Assembly: GCA_947568835.1 (NCBI GenBank) | Contig: OX387609.1 | Span: 9,315,660 to 9,379,659, forward strand | Reading direction: 5' to 3' | From: Protonemura montana | Taxonomy: Eukaryota; Arthropoda; Insecta; Plecoptera; Nemouridae | DNA: 64,000 nucleotides | Program-made: the position numbers and the translations under genes | In this document: piece after piece, positions 1 through 8,992 of the stretch | Numbering within the stretch: the stretch's first letter is position 1 | How the letters are laid out: every line of letters begins with the position of its first letter | The notes under the pieces: generated by a model | Databases searched by the model: none | Seen by the model: the letters and a program-made list of their open reading frames with translations, nothing else | Told to the model about the DNA's origin: nothing

Positions 1-2
1 AA

Positions 3-461
3 GTATCGCCAGTCGTTTCTGCAATCCGGGAGCTTTTTTCTCCAATACCCATCCCAGAGAATGAAGGAAAGAAATCAAGAGCAATTACCAAGACCAGATG
101 CCTCACCTCGGACGAATATCTGATGGAAATGGATTTGAAACAAGCGGCAAAAGATGACCGAGAAACTTCAAAGAAAAAGGGGAAACAAAAGCGTAAGCGA
201 GCGGAATCGGACGATGACAGCATCTACGCCGATGATGTGGCGGAGCTACTTACAGAGTCGACGGATGACAACGATGAAAATGAAGGTGGCCACGTGCCTT
301 GTGGCTCTTGTAAGAAAAGGTTCAGTACCGATGTCAACGGCGAAAATTGGTTTCAGTGTTCGGTCCTCAAATGCAAAACGTGGTATCACCTAACATGTCA
401 AAATTTCCCAAATGATTCTAAGCGCAAACAGATTGTTTGTTTGAAATGTAAAAAAAAATAA
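3..461 (+). CDS. C-terminal part of a pogo/Tigger-like DDE transposase with PHD-like zinc finger (5' truncated by window edge)
   Basis: The reading frame is open from the window edge (codons from base 3) to TAA at 459-461, about 152 residues, so the N-terminus and DDE core lie outside. Visible order: a linker beginning SPVVSAIREL, a Lys/Arg-rich stretch (KKKGKQKRKR), an acidic Asp/Glu block, then a terminal zinc-finger-like module with C-x2-C (CGSC), W-x2-C, C-x4-H-x2-C (the W-Y-H-L-T-C stretch) and a final C-x2-C (CLKC). This layout is known from the C-termini of pogo/Tigger/jerky-like transposases in insects, where a PHD-like finger follows the catalytic domain. The ATG at 123 is internal, not the start. 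No stop or frameshift is visible in this part. The assignment rests on the C-terminal signature only; a chromatin protein with a terminal PHD finger is the alternative. Confidence 0.6.
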   Translation, partial: VSPVVSAIRELFSPIPIPENEGKKSRAITKTRCLTSDEYLMEMDLKQAAKDDRETSKKKGKQKRKRAESDDDSIYADDVAELLTESTDDNDENEGGHVPCGSCKKRFSTDVNGENWFQCSVLKCKTWYHLTCQNFPNDSKRKQIVCLKCKKK

Positions 462-1640
462 GGAAGTGTCAGTAACAGTTTCACACCAAAAACAGACTTG
501 TGAAGCCCATATAAAAAAACTATCCAGAACTGGCACAAGAGTAGATTTTTTGTTTTATCCATAACTCTTTCAAATTTGATTTGATTTTATTCCGCCTTCC
601 AGAAATGTATTTCCTGTCGTTTGGGCAACAATGTCAAATTTTTTCAAAAATATGTAGTCAAAAATCCAAAACCGGGAAGGCCTGCCCGGTTCTGGATAAT
701 TTAATCGTTTTTCAAATTCATCATAGATTTGAAAATTTGTCGTAAATGTCATGTATATATTTTTTTCCTTGAAATATAATGTGTTTCTTACTTACAAAAA
801 AATATCTTATTTTTTCGGCGTTGTAGGTGAGACCACAAATAAAATAAATCCAACCCCCATCCAGAACCGTGCCTTTACCCTATATCAGTAAGCTAGACAT
901 TAATGGTCAACCATATATTTGGATTGCCGTCGATTTTTAAATAAATTGATTTTCCTCCGTGAATGCATTTCAGAATTCAGGCTTTTCGGCTTCACTGTTG
1001 GTAGGATTGACACGTTTCCAAACTTTTAGATTAATTTTAGACAAAACTTTTCAATGACAATGTATTTATTGTACTCTTATGTACTTTAATTTAACTTAAA
1101 ACAACGATAGTTTCAAACCAATTCATTAAACCTGCTGAATGTAGCCTGATTGAAAAAAAATAACAGCATTCTCTGCTTTGTGTGTTTAGCTGGACATGAA
1201 GGGTTACCCATATCTTTGTTACAGACATAAATTGCCCGCACGCATGATCTAACCGAGAGAACGCACTTCAGGTCCGTCAGGTGCGTCATGTGAAACGCAC
1301 ACACGCACACGTCAGTTGCATTGTCAGCCCTTCTTTACGCAATCTGCACGCATGTCGATGGCATGGGTGATTGAAAAGGATCATAACCGTTAAGTTTCAC
1401 TGGTAGAGTTGAGATTGATAGAATAGTGGGAAATATTCAGCAATGTGGCGATTCTAGTCACTTTGGCTTACAAGGGTTTATTTTATTAAGCACTCTTAGA
1501 TATTTTATTTTGTAAAATTATTTAATGGAAGCAGCGCAGATGAAGTAGGAGAGTGACGAAGTTGGTAGAAGCAAAGTATTCAGAATATGAATAATATAGA
1601 GGGATTAGGTTGTAAAATTGGGAAAGAGATTGACATTACT
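462..1640. other. Transposon 3' flank with subterminal inverted repeats; otherwise gene-free
   Basis: No credible coding exon. The motif ATCCAGAAC(C/T)G occurs at 522-533 (plus), within 684-697 (minus) and at 859-870 (plus), roughly 170 bp apart. Positions 664-676 and 685-697 form a near-perfect 13-nt palindrome around an 8-nt loop. Such spaced repeats next to a transposase gene could be subterminal binding sites. Bases 881-962 match 49724-49799 (separate entry). The remainder is AT-rich with no recognisable content. Confidence 0.4.
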
Positions 1641-1650
1641 TGGAAACACT

Positions 1651-1782
1651 ATGAGAATGGAGGAAGAAAGATTTCCAAGAAAGATTTTAAGCTTGGAGTA
1701 TGAGAAAAGGGGACGACGAAGACCAAGAGAAAGATGGATACATAAAGTACAAGCAGGTGTGGAGGGAAGAGGTGGGAAATAG
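1651..1782 (+). pseudogene. Decayed 3' end of a non-LTR retrotransposon reverse-transcriptase ORF
   Basis: The short open frame reads RMEEERFPRKILSLEYEKRG and continues with an Arg/Pro-rich stretch ending RERWIHKVQ, closing at TAG 1780-1782. The pattern R-M-x-x-x-R-x-P-(K/R)-x-x-L ... G-R-R-x-P-R-x-R-W-x-x-x-V is typical of the extreme C-terminus of LINE endonuclease/reverse-transcriptase proteins. Further LINE-like sequence (E-S-W-L-D-E-E-V) follows in another frame to about 1870. The same ESWLDEE/DSWLDKE tail recurs at 16679, so a family is dispersed here. No RT core is present. Confidence 0.5.
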
Positions 1783-3370
1783 AATGAAGTAGAAGGGAAA
1801 GAGAGCTGGCTAGATGAGGAAGTATGAAAGAAGATGGCGAATGAAAAGAAGTGTGAAAGGGAGCATTATGAGGAAATATCATTTGGTAAAATCACTTTAA
1901 ACGCGTTAAATTTAATATTTTTATACCTGTTGCAAATAATAGATGGACAATGATATCGAGTTAAAACAAATTTGAATGTGGGTTGGAGAGTAAATTTTCT
2001 ACTGATGTTAAAAGAATTTTTATTTGATAAAAATTTTACGAATAGGTATAAAAGATCACAGTGGTAAAACGCAGAAAACCTAGTCAAACCTAGCCAAGTC
2101 GCGATATAAGAAGCTCCCAGAAAAGTCGCCAAAATGTTTATCTTCAAGTTTTGGCAAACTGTATAATGATAATATTAATAATAGTAATAATTCATTGACT
2201 ATTTATCTGTAGTTTATCTTGGATCCAGATTTAAGTATCAACCTTTCGCAAGAGGTCGACTGTCAGAAGAAAGTAGTCTAAAGTTACAGTTTATAAAAAC
2301 AAATTAAATTTAAGACATCTACCTAGCTACCATGTTACAAGCAGTTCTTAACAAGTGGTTAAAATAGTTTAACACCATATACTGTAACAGAACCCTAAAT
2401 AAGCTAGCAGTGGATTAAAAAATATTTCTGATTAAAAAAAACAACAGCCATGAACATATCAACAGTAAATGTCTAAGGAATATTTTTTTTCTGAAAACAC
2501 TGCTCAGCGATCGACATCCGATTCATTTTCAATCGTTTTTCTATTTTGAATGTCCAAGCTTCTGCTACTAGTACCATAATATCCCGCTTGGTGCTAAAGT
2601 CGACAACGCGAGTGCTGCTCTAGTTCAATGTTTCAATAACAGAGGGCAGCAGGGAATGCTTTTTATTTATTCCATTTCAAAATATTTGCAATTCCGGAGT
2701 TGGACTCTGTTTTTTTAACTAAACCTAATTGAACTTAAAGGAAAGGTTAAGAAAATCTCGACGGCAAATCATGTACCGTCCGTTCATGAACACTTTTTAT
2801 TTTATTTATTGCTAGGTACGGTGTAGTGAAAAGTCTCCGAAACCAAAAATGATATATTTTTGACATTTTTTCAAGACCTAGATAGTTTTTACGGTATTTT
2901 CAATTATTTTTTTCTATTTATTTGACGGTCATGGTCATTTTTTTCTTCATCTGAAATATTTCGGACGGTTTTCCTGGACTACCATGGTTTAAACGAACTC
3001 TCAAAGTGCAGTTTCTTTAATGACTCGCTAAATAATTTAACAGGCTGTTAGTAAACAAAAAAGATCGCTTTGATTGACAGTTACTAGGCCAGTGACAAAT
3101 TGACGGACTGTTAGGTTTTAACGGACTGCTAAATAGCCATGCCTTAGTAAGATACAATAATTATGATAAACAAGTGCATTCCAATCCTTGGCATGAGCAT
3201 AACAGAAGGATTAAGTATCTTTTGCGGGAATCCCATGTATATTCAACCGATATTCAGATTCTCATTGATTGATTGAATAAAGTTGGTCCTTATTGTTCTT
3301 TAAAGTCAAGATTTAAAATATACCAACAAATAAATTAAAAATCTAATAAAGTATAAACCTTCTAATAAAT
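1783..3370. other. Gene-free stretch downstream of STPG2
   Basis: About 1.6 kb of AT-rich sequence. I looked on the minus strand for a further STPG2 exon (P-F-G or P-G-P motif with a flanking acceptor) and found none. No recognisable feature apart from the LINE tail at its left end. Confidence 0.4.
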
Positions 3371-3534
3371 CTAACTATTAGTTAAGGCAGATTTTTCACG
3401 TGAACACACTGTGTCACGTTTCTTCATTTGTTCTTCAAAACATAGTTGTGACGAAAGAGAAATTTGGTGAAATTGAATAATTGAACTTACATCATCTTTC
3501 AACTCCTTCCATCTCGTCACGTGCGACTTGAAAA
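3371..3534 (-). CDS. STPG2: STPG2 exon 9 (terminal or penultimate)
   Basis: Acceptor TTGCAGTGCAG, then VFKSHVTRWKELKDD (the family's A-F-K-S block). A good donor GAT/GTAAGT sits at 3490, but no further exon was found downstream. Without splicing, the frame stays open for 39 more codons to TAG 3371-3373. Either the last exon reads through or the true 3' exon is unrecognised. No AATAAA is obvious just downstream. Confidence 0.55.
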
Positions 3535-6500
3535 CTGCACTGCAAGAGCACGAGGTTTGGATGCATTTTGCCAACTGAAAAATGCAGAAAAATGCACTGA
3601 AACTATGCATTGACTTCTTTTTTTTTTATATGAGAAGCCGTTATATTTAAAACAAAACGTATATTTTCAAATTGGCAGATGTATGAAGGAAACAACATAA
3701 AAATATTGTTCATTATTATTAAATATTTTTTCCGTTCATGTCATCTTTTTTTCTAAGAATTTTAAGAATTTTCTTAGAGGTTACCAAAGATTCTGCTGAG
3801 CAATTTATTTTTATTTTTTACGGGAGGGTCCATATGATAACAATGTAACCAAAACATTGATTAGTATTTAATTAGTAGCTATAAGTTTAAGCTCTAAGGT
3901 ATAAGAAATGATAATAGTGATAGATATAAAGCTCGCCGCCAGAGTGCAGCAGGTAGCAGTAATAACTGATCAAGACTTAAATATAAAGTTCACTCCTAGT
4001 TTTAGCAGCTAAAGTGATGAATATTTAAAACCATGGAATAGTGAAGGCATAAAACTATTGAAGATTACGAAAGAAACCAATGACGAGGTTTAATATTAGA
4101 AACAAACATTCTCGGGGATATTCTGCATTGGCATTTGAACAAGCACTAGAATAGAATATTAATTCACCTGAAAATCGTTGAAAATGTGGAGTCATGAAGT
4201 AAGGATAATTAGGCTTTAAGAACAGATGTATTCAGTCATTAATGGACTACTTAATTTATGTAAATTAAAAAAAAAACTGGGTCTTTTGTTGTTTGAACGC
4301 CTTTTTCTGAAGTTTGGTCCAATTTATTCTCACTCCAGCCATTTTCTTAGTAAATATTTGTAATCTGTCAAAAAATATCAAAATATATATTTTTAAAAGA
4401 CTTGGTTATTAAATTATGTTGTTTGTTTATAGGTTTGCACAGTTATTACCTTATAACAGTTTGAAAAGAAAGGTTATTTGACCGATTCATAATCTTCTGT
4501 TGTTTAACTTCGCCTCAGAATCAAGGCTTTTTGCGTCTAAAAAAATATTTGTTTACGATAAAACGTGAAAACCAGCGCATCTTGGATAAAAGAGATCAGA
4601 ACCTCTGCTTTGTTGGCCATTATCTCACCAGCCAAGTGTACCTGAGGGTCGTACTGGTTTGGGGCAGGCGCTAAAGCGGCATCTTTCGACAGCGAAGACA
4701 TATCCCGCTCCGTGCAAGAGTTGAATCCAGGAATACGGGTAGCCAGTGACGAGTTAATCTTCCTCTGATGATCTTCTATTTGACCAACCACCTCGTAGTC
4801 TCCAGGACCTTCGAAGCAATTTCATATCAATACAATTATAAGCTAAGCGGTACTTCAAGCAACCTTGTAAATACTCTAGGCTCTAGGCTATGTTGAAAGC
4901 ATCGGTAGCTAGTAAAACTCAGATAGGTACTTAAATGTCAGATAACTTTTTTGTGTGATGGAAAAAAGACACAATTTTAGCAAACTATAGTAATTTTATA
5001 AAGGCCCTCTGGTATTATGCATTTTCAAACCTCAGAACATCAGAATTGAGCGTTAGGTACCTGGTAGGGAGTCCCCACGTGCCTTCGGGAATCTCAATGC
5101 ATCCATCAGAAACCCAGAGTGCTTCACAGATCCAGGTTTCCACTGACAGATTCCAGATTTTATTTCGTATGTCCCAGGGGAAGGGTTTTCATCCGGCTTA
5201 TAAACAAACCTCTGCAAAGAGCACCACAAATAAGACTCATTACTGGTTATGTATTCTTTTGGTAAGATAGGGAGAGGTTCTGGACAACCTTAATATTGTA
5301 GATGTTTGACTAGCGTTTTATCTACATTTTAATTTTCAATCTTCAATTTCAATTAAACCTACTCTGAATGAGGTAACCTTCCAATGACAGGTGTAATTAG
5401 GAGAAGCCAGAAACAATGTTACCCTTCACTTGATCTTTTTTAAAATAAACCGAAAATAATCATATTAATTGTATTCTAAAATGTACGGAATCGCTAAGAT
5501 GCTATTTTGTAAAAACTTGCAAATACCTGCAAAAAACCGTGCAAAATAATTATTTTAACGATCTAGAGAAAGTTATGTATCTTTTAAAAATGTAATGATT
5601 AATTCAACAGAACTGACGTCGTCTGTCAGAACTTCCGCCATGCTTATAGGGGAAGTGTCAATATTTGACGGAAATGCCGGTGAACTCGACTGATAGTTGT
5701 TTTTGACGACGATGCTGACCACATGGAGTCAATAATCATCGGTGTATCTTCCCGGTTCATTTGGTGTTCTTATTTCAACTATTTTGCTATTGGAAATAAT
5801 GTTTTACAATTCAAAAGTATTTCAATTTAATTTAACACCAAGCTGGGAGTGATGCAAGGAATCCAAAAAAACATTTCGCAATGGAAGTTAATACAAAACA
5901 GAATACATTATTTTATTCATTCGAGTTATCAAGGTTTTCGCAAGATTTTACAATGATTAAAACAAAGTTCTGAAGATTTCAAAAAATTGTCTGGCAAGAT
6001 TTCACAAGGTAATTGTTTAGCAATTTTGTGAAACAAGTTAAATTTAAATGTACAATTTACAGTTTGGTTTACACCTTGTGACCAGTGTAGAACTTATGAG
6101 AATAGGAAGAAATATAAAGAAACGCAGCCTAAGACTTGAGTTCCTTTAAACAGGGTGTTGAGGGTTAAACAGGGTGTTAAACAGGGACTTGAGTTCGACA
6201 GGTCGGTGGATTTGCTTACTCAGCTTTATAAAGAGTCCTAGAACGTTGTTAAAAATAGAAGAACATTTTCACTTGAGCTTATAAGAAATATAGAGGAGTA
6301 ATTTTCCAATTAATTGTTTTAACGCCATTTACATTGCGTACATATTTTATTAAAGAAACATACAGTTGAAAAAATTGTGTCTTGAAAGTTCGTAAGTCCG
6401 TTTCTATCAAGAAAGTATGAAAATGGTAAATAATACATCACGCGAATTGTGAAGAATAAGACCTAAAAATTATCCCAAAAATTCGGTACCCTTAACTGCA

Positions 6501-8959
6501 GTACTGCGAATATATTCTTGGTAATCAGAAATATTTATTAAATTTGATACCAAATAGAAGTTTTGGCTTAAGCCTAGAGATCCATTTATCAAAACGTGAA
6601 TTTTTTGCATGGATTTTCGAATTCCCTAGCCGGCGTCTGGTCATCTGTCCTTCATCCCAACTAACAAGCACAAAGACCGAACGATCAACACCCTTCTTGG
6701 TTTATATTATCTTCAAAAATCCATATCTTTTGTGAATGGTTTTAGCAGAATTAATCAAAATAAAAGTATACTCCTAGAAGCAGCCCACAAAACACTCGAC
6801 TCTCGCGACTTTCTTCCAAAAGAAATGTGGGAAAGAAGTTATATTGTATTTTATGATGTCGATGCCATTTCTCACTTCCTAAAAAGCATTCACATTTCTT
6901 TTCATTTCTTATTATGAATTGTATGGTTGTAATGTTATTGTTATTACGCTTTTACATTACTTTTTATTCATACTTTCTTCAATTTGTCATCAATTTAATC
7001 GTTAAAAAACCGTCCGCCATTTGATCATGCGAAACCACAAAATGAAGTCTTAGTGGAAAGTTTATTTAAAATTAATGTATATCTTTTTGGGTGACTTTAT
7101 TATTTTGCAAATTCATTTAAAAATATCCTCTTTATGAATTGTTCATGAGATTTCTTATCCGCTGGTATTATTTATGGAAACTTGTTTTAAGTGCTGACTA
7201 TGTTGATACTGCTGACTTAATTTTCAAACTACTGTCACCAGGTTACTTAAAATCAGCCCTCATACCAATCTTCACGTTTTGATTTCTCTAGTGTTTTGGA
7301 AATAATATTTATCTCGACTTGAGTAAAATTTTGATCTTTTCAAAATATATCTATATATAAATACATTTTTTTTTAAGAATGCTTATTCTACAAATGCTGT
7401 TTGAAAACCTGTACCCTACTCTACCTGTACTCTTAAACCTGTAGATTTTTGTGTAAATTTTTATAAATTAAGTTTTTATACATTGCTTTCAAGGAGTACT
7501 CAGGAAACGTTTGTTCAACACAAATGCCGATATAAACAATCTAACAACGGTTAATTAATGCATAATGAGTTATTTTTAGTATTACTTTCATACCTCTTTC
7601 GAGGAGAGGAATCCACAAAACACCTTCTTTCTTGTCTTCTTTGGTTTTGCAACGTAAGGAATGTCGTAGTAACCAGGACCAGGCAGGTTCTTAAATTTTT
7701 AAAACAATTTTAGTTTTTGCTACTGAAAAAAAAATACGTCAGACCTTTGTACGTAATTTGCATTTTCACACTTTTCATGGAACTTTCACTATATTTTCTA
7801 TTTTAAGAACGATCGTTTCTACCTTGAAAAACAATACATTTAACGGTCATCTAAATATTTGGCTAGCAAATAAGAAATAGGCATTTTTTCATAAATACTG
7901 AAAATCTAAATATAAAATCAGTATTGTTATAATGAAATGGTGCAAAGAGTTTGCAAGTACAAATATTGAACGACTGAAGTGAATATTGGTCATTAAGATT
8001 TGCTAACGAATCTGAAAAGATAAGTATAAACTAAATATTTTACCTCTCTGATTGTCCTTCTCTCGACAATTTCCGCCAACCGCGGCTGTTTGCTGCATTT
8101 CCTCTTCTCAAAGCGAATCATTTCGTCGTGGACTCTCGCTGGGTCTTTGGGTCTTTCGGTGACCACGTCGTATGCTCCGGGTCCGGGTCCTTCCTTCACC
8201 TCGAAGAACGCTCTCTTCGACTGGGAGGCGCACCACCGCGCACCCTTGTACTGGGCGCATGTCGGCTTTGGACTCTGCGGTCAGAGCGGCAGACATTGCA
8301 AGTTCCAGCCCGTGACGGAAAATACCTTTAAATACCCTGTGGTATGGAATTGTTTTCACTAGATCTTATGGCAATAACAGAGTTATTTTCTCTTGTTAAA
8401 TAGACTTTTGGTACAGAGAGTTAGGTTTCATTTTGTTAATTAAGCCACTAGTATTATTTAGATAGACACAACGGAATCTGCGAATTTGATCTTCTTCGGG
8501 TAAAATATGCTCAACGAAATAGACAGTATTTTGGAGAATTACGAGAATAAGTTTTAATCTATTATAGTAGGATAGAGCCTGTGAAACATAAGCTTAAAGG
8601 ACTCGACGAAAATATCTCAGAGATTGTACCGAATGGTTTGGCGTGTTTGGAACACCGGTTCTCGTTAGGTCACTGAAGTTAAGCAACACTGCGCTGAGCC
8701 AGGTATTATATGGATGACCATGATACACATGACCAGTTCTGTTCGGGAGAGAGATTGGAGGGATGAAAGTTAGTACAGCAACTTCGCTTGCCTTGCTTAT
8801 CAACCTCTCGATAGCATGGATTTGTGGAGGAATCCTACTGTTTGCGTTGTACCGTCTTTAGGAAGGGACGTTAAGCCGGTGGTGCCCTAGGTACTGTTCG
8901 ACAGGAGAAGGCTACGTGCCGGCACCGGGTTTCCCCTCCTCCCTTCTAGGCTAGGTTAG

Positions 8960-8992
<33 letters not shown>

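Noticed and set aside
570-752. Minus-strand 60-aa ORF
   Set aside because: Overlaps the 664-697 palindrome and has no recognisable motif.
1113-1310. Possible missing STPG2 C-terminal exon on the minus strand
   Set aside because: Cys/Val-rich peptide lacks P-G or P-F-G motifs and suitable splice sites.
8090-8362. Plus-strand and alternative minus-frame ORFs of 67-90 aa
   Set aside because: Shadows of STPG2 exon 5, which has the motif-bearing frame.
8650-8745. 5S rRNA gene
   Set aside because: Only the promoter-containing part resembles 5S, with several substitutions, and it is fused to a repeated body; a SINE rather than a gene.
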